A DNA stretch of 64,000 nucleotides from Holothuria scabra. Taxonomy: Eukaryota > Echinodermata > Holothuroidea > Aspidochirotida > Holothuriidae. How positions within the stretch are numbered: position 1 is the first letter of the stretch; every line of letters starts with the position of its first letter. The position numbers and the translations under genes are program-made. The stretch covers positions 7,089,547 to 7,153,546 of the forward strand of contig CM074193.1 of assembly GCA_037179385.1 (NCBI GenBank), written 5' to 3'. Below the pieces are notes generated by a model, which searched no databases, was not told where the DNA came from, and saw nothing but the letters and a program-made list of their open reading frames with translations. Positions 46,788 to 58,024 of this stretch are shown piece after piece.

Positions 46788-48138
46788 CATAGGCATAGGA
46801 AGCGGGGACTGCGGGGCGACAGCCCCCAGTGAAAAATGAGGACATGCTTCCGCCTCCCCCACATCCCGGGTCAGAAAACCCCTTTTTCATTTATGTGATA
46901 TTCTCAACTTTTCTTTCTGATGAAATTCCGAGTTCTATTCAATACATGCGCCAATTTGTTATTCATTGTTTCAAAAAAGCAAAATTTTCCGCGCGCTTCG
47001 CGCGCCTCAACGGGCAATTCCTCATGCATAAGTACCGTCTCATGAATCAGTTTAATAAACCTGTTCAAGCTCTGGAAATGAAAAAAAAAACAGATCATGA
47101 AGTTACACCGGCAACTTCAGTGCTATTTTTATAAATTTTCTTTCAGAAAATTCCAAATTTTCTCCAACATAAGCTCTTAACTTTGGAATAGTTAGTCTAA
47201 GATAAACAACAAAGCTTCGGAAACTTTCAAAATTTAATTGGAGAGCTTCAGTTCGTATACCTTCAAGATAACATTATGTAGCAACGACGATATTCAGTAG
47301 ATCACTGTGCAATCATTCTCAAATTTGCCAATGTAGGAGTGCAGATTCAACATTAATTAATCCCCCAACTTTTCAAATTTTCCTACACAAGAAGCCGCCC
47401 AGAATCCAAAAATGTCTGCAATACAAGCTCCATAGCCACAAATATTTGTTTCAAAAGGGCAAAAATTTTGGCGCCCTTCGCGCGCTGCAAATTACGTCCC
47501 TAAAACAGTGGTGTTTTACACTTCAAAGAAAACTCGGAAAATCTGGGTGCTTGCCCATATCCCCTGAAGAAGTCTTTTTTCTTCCCTGCTGCTTAGCTAG
47601 CTACTATTTACAAGCCTGAGAAATGCCATTTTCGACTGTCTGAGGGGACCGATTTTTCAAAAATTTTCTCTACGCTCCGCGCAAACTGACGGTGGCGCTC
47701 CGCATAAATAGTTGTTCGGGCAAGACTTCAGGCAGGAAACCATTTGCCTACCGAAAGTGCTGTCATATACTTTTCATCAGTTACCTTTCAACCCTGTCAG
47801 TTGAATAGTCTGTGAGTAGATAGATTCTTTAGTAACTTAAAGAATTAACACTTGTTCCTCAGTTTGTAGAGGGCATAGATATACTGGAATTGCTGCTACT
47901 GTAGCATGGCTGGAAAAAACGAAGGATTCTACCTTCTTTAGTGCCCAGGTTCATTGGAAAGAACGATTCATAGTGTACAATTTTTTATTTTAAAACAATC
48001 GTTCTTCCTGGTAGAAAAAGCGAAAAATTTAGCATAAAAATGTACCTTTTGGTCAATGGGGTAGGGTGAGGTACATAGTTCAAAATTTGTTCCGCCCCCC
48101 CCCCCCCAACCACTTTCAAATTGCTTCTTACGCCACTG
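46788..48138 (+). mobile_element. Non-autonomous hAT element, fourth family
   Basis: The ends CATAGGCATAGGAAG and CTTCTTACGCCACTG are imperfect inverted copies, with a perfect 8-bp duplication CCCACCTC (46780-46787 and 48139-48146). It is 1351 bp long. The interior has GCGCGCTTCGCGCGC (about 46990), a second such patch (about 47470), and one standard hairpin unit (GCGCAAACTGACGGTGGCGC, about 47680). No transposase. The left end has drifted from CAGTGGCG but still pairs with the right end. Confidence 0.82.
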
Positions 48139-48237
48139 CCCACCTCATCATCTGTTATATCCCCAGTGATGAAAAACTTGTCATGGTATAGCCTAGTACA
48201 GGACAAATTTCGAATCTCCAGGTTTGAGGTACCAATC

Positions 48238-48501
48238 TCAAGGTTTTGTTACGAAAATCTCAAGGTTTGCTACTTTGTAGGTTGGCATGTCTGCGTCCTC
48301 GTGTGCAGGATCACCTACAACCGGCTCTGCTTCTTCAGCCAAGGGCTCAAATTTATATGACAGAATTCCTTGCACAGGCTCTTCATTTTCCCTTTCTTGT
48401 ACGTCCTCGTACTGAAGAAATTCGTCTTCATCGAAACTTGAAGAAGATCCGGATAAATTTAAGTCGATATCTTCAGAATCTGATAAATTAGGAGATGCCA
48501 T
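48238..48501 (-). CDS. Possible N-terminal exon of a P2X7-like intracellular-domain protein
   Basis: The open frame starts MASPNLSDSEDIDLNLSGSS, is acidic and Ser-rich, and contains ILSYKFEPLAEEAEPVV. A short acidic start followed by a (Y)xFEP motif is common in the invertebrate multigene group whose later exon resembles the P2X7 ballast domain. I recognise this only from pattern memory. The Cys-rich second part is not seen here. A possible donor (GTAG/GTGATCC) lies near the VVG codons. The last residues overlap the CTCAAGG repeat, so the natural end may be lost. Confidence 0.4.
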   Translation of the reverse strand: MASPNLSDSEDIDLNLSGSSSSFDEDEFLQYEDVQERENEEPVQGILSYKFEPLAEEAEPVVGDPAHEDADMPTYKVANLEIFVTKP

Positions 48502-49197
48502 CTTTCGTTGTCTGCAGGTAGTAACGCGTAAGTAGTCAATATGATTATGAGACGAAGAATTCTAGCTTTGGCCTGAGCGTTCGTGTGATGACGTCATTGT
48601 GCAGTCGATTTTAGCTTTGGGTTTTTCAACTCAGTGGTGTTTGATGAAGAGGTTCTACCTGTGAAAAAGTTCCTGGGACCCACGCACACGGGAATTGATC
48701 GGCAAAATTTGTTTATTTTGTGTTTCTTATATATTTCAGCCTTAACATGTGTCGCCTTTGGCACCGTATTTCATAGGTTCTTTAAGTTGTTAATGTGAAG
48801 GGTAGACTCTTCAATATTCGCACTATATACAATTTGTGTTACAAAAGAACACGTTTCCTAAGTTTTCCAATAAAATGCTGTTTTTTCTCTTGAAAAATTT
48901 CGGAAACACTTTCACTTTCGTCGGATAACCGTAATCAATACGATGAACAATGTGACTCATTTTGTCTTAGATCGAAAGTCCACAGCCCTAAATAATGTGA
49001 AATATTTGGTCGCCCGACAATCTCAAATTTTACAAATAAGGACATATTCTTCCGGAAACCCCCTTTTCTTTTTAAAAAAAAGTCTTCATGCTACAAATTG
49101 AACAATTGCATCTCCTGGTTCTTTTGGCAACTCATTGGATTTGTCGGTGTTTGACGTTTTGACGCCCCACCCGTCGAGGAGCTGAATGTAAGACTTA

Positions 49198-49620
49198 AAG
49201 GGGAAGTTTGAGCAAAAAATTAATTTTCATAAGTGAAAGAGGAACCAAATCTACACAGTGTGATCAACCCCACTCAGATCGGACATTTATTTCTCAAGAT
49301 ATCGGTAAATGAAGTCTCTGGATTTGTTTTCCATCGGGATTTTGATTGCAGAAGAGGTTATAGACAAATCCGGACAGCAAGTGATGATCTGATTCAAATC
49401 GGCCATAACTGGGGTGCAGTATCACCTTTTCATCTTGCAATTTCTTTGCTAACCTGTATCATGGATGTTTGTTCACTAAATGGTATCTTGATTTCCTTAA
49501 TTTCACATGGTGTGAAATTCAGTAAATGAAGATGATTTAAGGATGATGGACCCCACTAATGGTTTCCTACAGTCACTAAACACAATCGCTGATCAGATTA
49601 TTCTATATCATGTTACGCGC
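49198..49620 (+). repeat. Third copy of the TTAA-associated composite repeat
   Basis: It begins with TTAA then AGGGGAAGTTTGAGC. It contains CGGACAGCAAGTGATGATCT, CCATAACTGGGGTG and GATGGACCCCACTAATGG, matching 32540-32806 in order. It stops near a TATATCATGTTA stretch where the first copy enters its second part. Confidence 0.6.
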
Positions 49621-49989
49621 CTAGAATGCCAGCTTGGATCCTTCGACAAAGGCCTCGGAGAGGACGCTACCTAGCGTCGCTTTGGTCTTCCCCAGCATAT
49701 TGTAGAAATTTCACATGGTTACATTGTTTACACTTCGAGAATATTGGACATTCTAATGTCGACTCATGCTAAAAACAGCTCACGAGCAGCAGGCATTTGT
49801 AGTCGTGACTGGAACTTTCTAACACCCGTTCATCCGTGACCATCCTAGAAAGTAGATATTTAATATATAAACTGATAAAATCTGAAAGCAATTTTGAGAT
49901 CCAGACACAGCAAAACGAGAAAGACAGAATAGATTCATCAGACACATCCAGCGTAATACAGCCAAACGTTTTTCTGGAGAGAGAGAGAT

Positions 49990-50075
49990 TGTCACATTCA
50001 CAGGGGAAGTGATAAATCGCACCCCTCTGGCAACCACTTCATATTAATGACCCAGACGACACACTAACGTCACAA
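49990..50075 (+). repeat. Possible LTR-type terminus, inverted partner at 55310
   Basis: AGGGGAAG then TGATAAATCGCACCCCTC then CACTTCATATTAATGA recurs in opposite orientation at 55310-55365 with few changes. A purine run followed by TG would fit a polypurine tract and LTR start. No LTR pair or pol gene could be shown, so this is a tentative reading of a real shared segment. Confidence 0.4.
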
Positions 50076-50945
50076 GGAGTTCAATATTCATACACGAGGT
50101 AGCATAAGAGCGTTTGGAAAGTTCCCGAAGATCTTGGGAATATTTGCGCGTGTTGCACAACGTAACATGCTAGTTTGAGCTTGATCTTGCGAATTATTGG
50201 AATCTATCCTAAGGAATTTGTGAAAAACAGTATTGGACGAACTGCAAAGTTGAGAAACATACTATCACGTTGTTTGCAACGTTCTGTGTTCCCCTTGTAA
50301 ACAACTTTGAACCCACAAAATATCTCCTTTCGAAGGCTCGAAGCAGAAGGTATTACGTATTGACCGAAAAAGGGTGTTACGTACTGCGTGCACAGCTACA
50401 ACACCGTGCAAAATTGTAACCTCCTGGAAAACAAAGTTCCCGTAGAAGGGCTTATTAACTAAGTAAATCGAAAAAAAAAGCAGTACACGTCGGATCGGGC
50501 GGGCGCGGTCTTTAAATTTCTAACAAAAACGATCACGTGAGAAAAGTTGATATTCAAATGAAATGCCAAGAGAAATGCAAAGACCGAGAAATGGACTCCC
50601 CTTTGGTCATCACATTATTCAAGCTTTCAAAAATCTTTACTTGCGCATAGGAAAATACCATAGTAACTTACACGGATAGTACACAAGAGAAAAATGGCTG
50701 CATCATTTTGTCATGGTGTTGTAAGTGCGTATTGTCATGTAGTATGGTGGACCTTCCCTGACCTTTATCATAGACGCCATCTTGCTGTTTACGAGTAATT
50801 CTCCCTTCCTTTTGTCCTAGATTCCCGGGGCCCTTACTGTTTCCCGTCATGTGTTACCGGTGAACGTGGGCGTCTACTTCGTTCTAGTTCAACGTGTACG
50901 CCGTATCCCGTACGTTTTCTCAAGGTGTGGCCAATTTCACCCTCT
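50076..50945. other. Unassigned spacer
   Basis: No exon or repeat end recognised. Confidence 0.3.
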
Positions 50946-50952
50946 ACAGCCT

Positions 50953-52350
50953 CAGGGGTGGCGCCAGGATTTCCCCGACAGGGGGGCCAAGCTCCCCGAC
51001 AGGGGGGGGGCAGCATTTCAAGGCCCCGACAAAGGCTTTGAGTTAGTCCAGGTGGGACGTGACTTAACATTTTGAGGCTCGCGGAGCGCGCGAAATTTTT
51101 GGCCTTCTTTTCAACAAATACTTAAAAATATGGAGTTTATTTTGAAGACAAAATTTAAAAATTTTTAAAGAAATTTTGCTTTTGAGAGGACCATTAAAAA
51201 GTTGGGGTGTTTATTGAAGGATCTGTCCTCCATATGGGAAAAACAAAAAACGTTATACAGGCGACAACTGTAAATATTTTGGGATTACGCATTTAATCGT
51301 ACTAGGCCTATGTACTTAGGCTTCAACACGAGACTATAGGTTGCCCGAAAAGGTTTTTCCTTTTATGAACCAAGTTTTGAAAATTAAGGACTGATTTTAT
51401 TGGAGAAATTTGGGAATTTAATTGAAGAAAATTTGGTTTGGGGTACAGTTATTATGAAATATTTGGGGTTTTTATTAAGTGATATGACTTTCAAGAGCAA
51501 AATTAGGTAGAATGTTGGGGTGATTAACAGAGTTGACTTTGGTTATTTATTGTACGGAGTATCCATCGAAATTGGAAAATTTTGCCACTTTTAACAATCT
51601 GAAGCTTATACTGGAGAAAACTTGTAATTTTATGACAGATTTACGGGTTTTTTTTAAAAAAATTTTATCTTCTTACAAGAAAATCAAGTAGGACATGATC
51701 TGTAGTTTGGTTAGGGTTACTGAATATCATCATGCAGATAAAGGCACTCGGACCATATTGGGAAAATTCTCCCGCGGAACAGTTTGGCTTCCCATACATT
51801 TGAAGTTTTATATTTTACATATTGACATTAGACGTACGGGAGGGAGCGTTTCAGTTTCGGAGGGGCAGAATTGTCTCCTTTGTCCGAAAAATGTAATTTT
51901 GCCCGAGCACAGAAATTTTTTAAAAATTGAGAACCTCCCGACAGCAGGAAATTGCATTTCCCGGGCTCGTACCTAAAAACAAATCAGTCATTATTTTGAG
52001 CTTTCTTTCGCACTAAAATTTTCACTTCATAATATTGTCCCAAAACGAAGAACAATTTGCAAGCTTGCAATGTTCTGTTTAGTAATCTGTTCGACCAAAA
52101 CACTCTATCTAAGCGGAGCCCCACCATCGGTTGGCGCGGAGCGTCAAGAAAATTTGAAAATTCGTACCTCTCATATAGTCGGAAATGACATTTCCCAGGC
52201 TTATGAAGGAGATCCAAGCTGTCAATACTTTAAAGTTTTCAATCGCAGATAAACGTTCACTTCAAACTAAATTCAGCCAGAAAGACTAAGCTGATCGCTA
52301 CCATTGGTTGGCGTGAAGCGTACAGAAAATTTTGAAAAATGGGACCACTT
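50953..52350 (+). mobile_element. Decayed hAT-like region, left end only
   Basis: The left end CAGGGGTGGCGCCAGGATTT is followed by G runs, a CTCGCGGAGCGCGCG patch and, near 52110 and 52300, two hairpin units (CCACCATCGGTTGGCGCGGA; ACCATTGGTTGGCGTGAAGC). The interior resembles the intact hAT elements. No right end with a matching target duplication was found. Confidence 0.55.
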
Positions 52351-53334
52351 AGACAGTAGAAAATGGTATTTCCCAGGCTTATAGAGGGCTCTAAGAAGTC
52401 GCTTTTTGAGTTTCCGTTTGCAAAAAATTTTCACTTGAAACTTAAGTTCTGCTGAACTCAAGATGTCATTCTGGGTGTCTGGTGAGGTATATCTGGTATT
52501 TCTTACAGAATGCTTGAGATGTTTCTTTATGGTGTCATCATTTCTCCCTAAAGTTTCAAGGATCTCCATTAAAAGACCCTTGGTCAATGACTCACCTCTT
52601 CCATCATGTCCCCTCAAGATATCCTCAGTATATATTGCTCTTGATCATTACTAGTTGGCGGTGTATTTCACTATTTTCGATTTTTCATTAATAATTAAGT
52701 GACTGCTAAAAGGCAACAAACTGTGTGTAATCACTGTCTAGAAAAGAAGAAAGTAAAATTTCCCTCAACGGCAACTAAAGCAAATGTTAAATGATTGTGG
52801 TTTTTCACAAATTTTACACTCCCCGGACATTGATCAGTGAAACAGCCCCATTTTACTATTTGTAGTGGAATTTTTCCCTATTTTCCCTGAAATTAAGAAA
52901 TTTAATTCGATTCTTTTAATATCATATGTCCTTTAGTAGATCACTACTCGAATGCTTAACGGTAATTGTATTTGGAACAGTGTATGTAGCCTAACTAGTT
53001 ATCCCAGCTAGCCAGGAATATTTGATCGGTCCTTTGACGGTCCATTGTCGGCTCATCGTGGGAAAAATGTGTGGGTCTACGGTTCGTTGACGGGCGTGAG
53101 GTATTGATTGGCAAAAACTCTGTACCCATCATGCACTTTTCACAGTGTCAAGCCAGCGGACCTCCGATGGTTCTCCGTCGGTCAAATGGCCGCCGACAGA
53201 CCGCCTGCTTACAGGGTATGATGCATCAATATACTGTGGGCCTACGTGGCAATTTGGTTTAGTTTCGGCGATCGATCGATCAACTATCGATTTTGGGTGA
53301 TTGTAGTGCTATATGCTATTACAGTGTTGACGCC
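52351..53334. other. Unassigned spacer
   Basis: No exon or repeat end recognised. Confidence 0.3.
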
Positions 53335-53644
53335 TACCCAGCCAACATGCCCATCTGGGCCCCAACTGGGTTTCAGCTGGGCTACTTGCTGGGCCCCAGC
53401 TGGGGCCCATCTGTGTTTGTCAGGTGTTCCCACGTGAGGCCCAACTGGGCTAGCCTTTCCCAGCTGAAGCCCAGCTGTGCCCCGCTTCAATAACTGAAGC
53501 CTAGCTGGGCTTCAGCTGGGAAAGGCTAGCCCAGTTGGGCCCCACGTGGGAACACCTGACAAACACAGATGGGCCCCAGCTGGGGCCCAGCAAGTAGCCC
53601 AGCTGAAACCCAGTTGGGGCCCAGCTGTGCATGTTGGCTGGGTA
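53335..53644. mobile_element. 310-bp near-perfect palindrome (foldback MITE)
   Basis: The arms are about 140 bp each. The outer ends are TACCCAGCCAACATG and CATGTTGGCTGGGTA. Only a handful of mismatches are visible between arms, and the unpaired centre (about 26 nt near 53480-53505) holds GCTTCAATAACTGAAGC. The arms are built from variants of CCCAGCTGGG and GGGCCCCAGCTGGGGCCC, so there are nested smaller palindromes. If the outer TA is a duplication, this fits a TA-target (Tc1/mariner-type) element. Open frames through it on both strands are artefacts of the repeat. Confidence 0.85.
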
Positions 53645-54222
53645 CGTCACTGATTGGCATTGGTTGGCATTGTGTGTGTGTTTTTTTTTTGTTTTTGTTT
53701 TTGTTTTGTTTCTCTTTGAGCCCACATGCGCCATGAGCGCTTTTTGCGGATGTGTGCGCATTATAAATTTCCATTGTTATTTTTATTATTATTAATTGGT
53801 TGGCATAGAGCATGCGCAAGAACACATGGGTGTATATTTGGTGTTGCGCGTGTTAACGCTTGCGTGGTTGCACGCAGAGAGTAGACAAACTGGAACCTAC
53901 CGTCCATTGTGACAACAGTGTAAGCGCGCCCACTGAGCTATATAGCAGCTCAGTGAGAGCGCCTTACCAACTCTTTTGACGCCCAGCTGTGATGGCATTT
54001 GTTGTAACACTGATTGAGTCTATTGAAAAAGTGTTCGCGTTCAGCGTGCGTGCACCGTTGGACATCAACGGCAATGCGGAACGAACCCTGGAATATGCAT
54101 GTATTCTAATTGTACAGTATGACCCTTGAAGTGCATAGGGCCAGCCGAGGCCAATGCGACGAAAGTACCTTTTACTTTCGTAATTTATTTATTTATTTTT
54201 CATTCATTCTTTTATTTTGCGG

Positions 54223-54273
54223 GCATGAACAGGGGGCCATGGCCCCCTTGTGCCCTCCTGTCTACGCCAGTGG
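54223..54273. mobile_element. hAT-like right-end fragment
   Basis: CAGGGGGCCATGGCCCCCTT followed by CCTGTCTACGCCAGTGG looks like a hAT right end of the class seen elsewhere in the window. The left part is not identified. Confidence 0.4.
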
Positions 54274-54739
54274 TAAGACTAGGCTAGGAGAATTGATACT
54301 GTTTGGAGTAAGCCTGAGATTTTAGGCGACAGGCTTCCCAAATGTTTCCCGATTTTATATCTCTGTGATTATTGTGTAATATGTTACCCTGGCCTGATTA
54401 TGATCATATACTTTTGTGCCAGTGTTTTCCGGTAAATGCTTGAAAGAATTTGGATATTCTACCATTTCGGGTATTGTGTTGTGAAAAAGTCTGAAGTAAA
54501 AACTAGTAGGCTCACTAATAATACTTTTGCGCTGCCCGGAGGTGTAGCAAATTTTTGGAATCTGTGCTTTTCATGAATTCTAGTACCGCGATTTATGGCA
54601 GGTTTTTTTTTTCAGATTGCGGGCACGTCAAGGAATTTTCGGAAAAAAAAACTATGCCATTTTTTTTTAAACTCCAGTGGTTATTTGATTTTTTGCAAAT
54701 CCTTGTACTGATTTTTCCAATTTCCCACTACATTTTAGA

Positions 54740-54832
54740 ATGTGTGGATTTTTTGAAGGGGGGGGGGGGGGTGGGCGGGCCGGGAGGGACAGACTTTCCC
54801 CTTGCCCCCAATCCCTAGCTCGTACGCCAATG
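54740..54832. mobile_element. hAT-like right-end fragment with poly-G
   Basis: A G run of about 12 bases is followed by CCCCAATCCCTAGCTCGTAC and GCCAATGG, resembling a diverged hAT right end. No left end with a matching duplication was found. Confidence 0.4.
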
Positions 54833-54895
54833 GAGATATCCTATCTAGGGTACATGGTCGGTGACATGGAATTTTCAGTTGGGTCAAATTCTTCT

Positions 54896-54975
54896 CCATT
54901 CTTTTTCTAAAGTACTCCTGGCCCTCTGGCAAAGGGCCGTTCGGCGAAACCAAAACTTACACTCCTTCCCGAAGA
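54896..54975 (+). repeat. Copy of the dispersed repeat at 1610
   Basis: TTTTTCTAAAGTACTCCTGG followed by GGGCCGTTCGGCGAAACC matches the first half-unit at 1620-1670. Confidence 0.65.
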
Positions 54976-55309
54976 AGCTATATTACGATTATTCACGATT
55001 ATCCACATGGCTGTTGTGCCACTGTATAGATAGTTGTAGTTCCAGAGCCGTCACTACATAAACACTTGAATGCCTTATCTGAGTTAGTGCTGTTAAAGTT
55101 TGATAATTTCTTCCAAAATCAAAGCAATTTGACAATTACCATACACCGTTTGGGTCCTGTCAAACCCAGATTCAGCCGTCCATCGCGCACAAGAAATGTG
55201 AAACATGTTATTATCATCATGAGTTACACTCCGAACTTAGATTCTATTTACATCGCTGTGAACTGTTCATCGGTAAGGCATGACATGAATATTAAAACGT
55301 TGACGTATC

Positions 55310-55365
55310 AACTCATTAATATGAAGTGATTGCCAGAGGGGTGCGATTTATCACTTCCCCATTCA
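55310..55365 (-). repeat. Inverted partner of the segment at 49990
   Basis: On the minus strand, GGGGAAGTGATAAATCGCAC then CCCTCTGGCAATCACTTCAT matches 50004-50050. Beyond it (upward on the plus strand) lies an unassigned minus-strand frame, 55933-55451. Confidence 0.5.
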
Positions 55366-55450
55366 CAGCGATTCACCAGACCGAGTCTGTTAGGGTAACA
55401 CTCTGCACGGGCATTTTGCGTCATAATAAACTGTGTTGTATTGTTTGCAT

Positions 55451-55933
55451 TCATTGAGAGCCTAGCCAGCCATTAGACTGTACGTCGAGGTTTATCATTG
55501 GGGATTTCTTCGACTTCGTCTTCGCCTTCGTTAGACTTGTCCCAAGTCTCTCGAGATGTTCCCTCCTAACTGTAAGGATTCTCCTCTTCACTATTCCTTC
55601 TCTACGTGTCACCACTTTGACCTCTCCAAATGCACCTCGACAGACAAACCAACTTCTCACATTCTCCACTTTCCACTTCGACTCGTTATAACGCCAATAC
55701 ACTATGCTAACCAACCCACATCGACCAACACACCTCGACCGGTAATGCCGGCTAACAGGCTTACACCCACCGCTTCGAACGTTTCGACACTGGGCCATTG
55801 TAACGATCGGGCGTGGCAGATTCCTGTTTATACGCTGTGCACATATCAACCAGCGGAGATCTGGCTTGCTCGAGAGACCTGTAGCTTTTGCAACCGGGGA
55901 CGTAGAATTTTGGGCGGTCCGGTTATTAACCAC
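55451..55933 (-). other. Unassigned open frame, 160 residues
   Basis: The longest frame in this part of the window outside transposons. It is basic (KRRILTVRREHLERLGTSLT, KAKTKSKK) with no motif I recognise and no signal or membrane segment. It ends just before the LTR-like terminus at 55310, so it could be the end of a retroelement pol or a chance frame. The opposite strand also has a long frame, which lowers confidence. Confidence 0.2.
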
Positions 55934-56057
55934 TAATCTCAGTAGCCAATGAAAAGCTTACTATATGTAAACATACAGAGCAACGCACCGATCATGATCA
56001 TAATGAATATCCAGCAAAATTTGCACAATGCCGAAGCCGATTGGATGATACAGTAAA

Positions 56058-56200
56058 CCAGTTGTTCTCAAAGTGGTCCCTACCGCCCCCTGGGGGGGGG
56101 GGGGCGTTGAAAAGTTTCAAGGGGGCGCTGAGGAGTGTGCAAGCAATAGGGGGGGCGTTGGCATTGACTAGGGGGTCCCTGGAGGTTCTCATACATTCGT
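56058..56200 (+). mobile_element. Fragment with a hAT/Charlie-like end
   Basis: CCAGTTGTTCTCAAAGTGGT followed by GCCCCCTGGGGGGG and repeated GGGGGCGTTG / GGGGGCGCTG resembles the start of hAT-Charlie-type elements (CAGTGGTTCTCAAA...). Only one end is seen. Confidence 0.5.
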
Positions 56201-57420
56201 GCAATAAAGGAACCTAGGAGGTTGCAGAGTGGTTGACACAGACTGTCTTCTCAGAAAGGTTTAGCAACTACTGACAAAAATTTGCCCAATATAAAACTTA
56301 TCTGGGTCATTTTAGTGCTGGAAATTGAAAGTCGAAAGCTCAAAGTCAAAGACTTATATAAATATGATAGCATGTTGGGTGGGAGGGTGAGGGAGAGTAA
56401 ACAGTTGCAAAAGCTACAAGTTTCTCACGGCAGGCAGCATGTTTGATCAAGCCGCTCAGCAGGCTTGAGTATGTGAGCTGTGTTAAGTCTTCGAGAACAG
56501 TTGTAAATAGGTGTTCCAGCACTTGCTCGTGGAAGTTGCAGCAATGGGCAGTGAGAAGTAATCTGAATGGTTGCGTTGGAGCACAATGCGATGGAATCAC
56601 CGTAAAGAATAGGGACAGAAATAAAATGAAAGGTGGATGGAAGGATTTCGCGAGAGACTTGGGGCAAGTCTACGCCTTCGTAGTAACGAAACCTAACCAC
56701 CACAGCCTACCACGATAGAGGAGGTGTCTACAAAGCGTCAAGACTAGAATTACGTAGGCTATAATAATGAGTAAACACTGTAAATTTAGGTTTAAGCTGA
56801 TAAAACATTTAGTCATTGTACGAATTAATAAGGAAGGAGAGATTTGATTCAAACCATAATGAAGTTGTTTATATGGGATTATTGGGGAGAAAATTGGTTG
56901 TTAAGTTTAAAGAAAAACAAAAGACTGTCCATTAATGTAACTAGGATATGATGTTATATGTGCTTGCTACATGTTCATTTTTGTTGAAATGTGACTTTAC
57001 TTGCTCGTATCTTGAGAACCACACATCGGAATTCAATGCAAATTTCAGCAGAATGTTTAAAGAAGTATCCCTCTAACCTATCGAAACTTACACCCTTTTT
57101 TTAAAAGGTTAATGTATGTTTTGAATTTGTGATACGAAAGCAGTCAAGTAGTTGCTTAATGTTACGTAAGTCCTTTTCTGGTAATGCTGTGTTAGTTCTC
57201 TATTTTTGTGTTGTGTTGTTAGTCTTGGTTTGATTTTAGTCCAGAATAGACACGTGATACATGCTCATTAATGTTTATTTCTTGAGATGCACGCTTTTTT
57301 CTGGAGCATGTAACTGGAATTTGAAGCATTCCTTTTTCTACCGTTTAGTCTTCTTCACTCATTCTTCAGCCGACTTCTACTCTAATTCTTACCGTAACAA
57401 ACCCGCCAGCCATGCTGATG
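56201..57420. other. Unassigned spacer
   Basis: No exon, domain or repeat end recognised. Confidence 0.3.
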
Positions 57421-57427
57421 CTGGCAC

Positions 57428-57447
57428 CAGGGAGTTGCAACTCCCTG
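57428..57447. repeat. Perfect 20-bp palindrome
   Basis: CAGGGAGTTGCAACTCCCTG reads the same on both strands. The same arms, with a 4-nt loop, occur at 59006-59035, and an imperfect relative (AAGGAGCTACAACTCCCTGG) lies at 25111-25130. Confidence 0.85.
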
Positions 57448-57938
57448 CTGACACTCAGTCCGTTCCCCCACGATACATTATTCTACTCACGGGTGAGCAA
57501 TCCCTTGCACAACTGAAGAAACAGGAGTCTACAATGTCCTTTCCAAAAGGAAAATTGTGGAAATATTCCAATGAAAATAAAGCACGGGTCAGAAAACAAC
57601 TACAGTGAAACCTTCAAGACTTCAAGACTCAAGAAATGTCGCTTTCTTTTTATTCTAGGCTCCTTTAAAAAGACAGAAATTCCCAAAGGAAAGGAAAATT
57701 CCTCCCTTAGATCACAATAGGGTGGCGAAACTCCCACAAAGATATAACCCGGATCGGGTAACTCCGACTTATGGCCTGGACAAAGCAAATAAAAAAGTCA
57801 AAGCAGGCATTACCCATTCCCGTTCCCCTCCCCCAGAAAAAACCCCAGAAATCATCCTGACGGTCCCACCCTTTCACCAAAAACTTGGCTACTCCTGTGG
57901 AGCTTTCACTTCAAATAATCTCTTTCTATTTTGGTACC

Positions 57939-58020
57939 CAGTGGCGGCGCCACGGAGGGCAAGAGCGGTATTTTCCCACAGCTTTTCTAATTGGCCCCAT
58001 CCCCCAAATCAGGTTAGTTA
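57939..58020 (+). mobile_element. hAT-like left-end fragment
   Basis: CAGTGGCGGCGCCACGGAGG starts like a hAT left end. No right end was found before the Penelope-like remnant. Confidence 0.4.
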
Positions 58021-58024
58021 GGAG

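Noticed and set aside
53246..53825. Several open frames with repeated WAPxGxQLG-type residues
   Set aside because: They come from the two arms of the palindrome read on both strands, not from a protein gene.
56346..56852. Overlapping open frames on both strands
   Set aside because: Mutual shadows with no motif; neither has splice context or repeat support.
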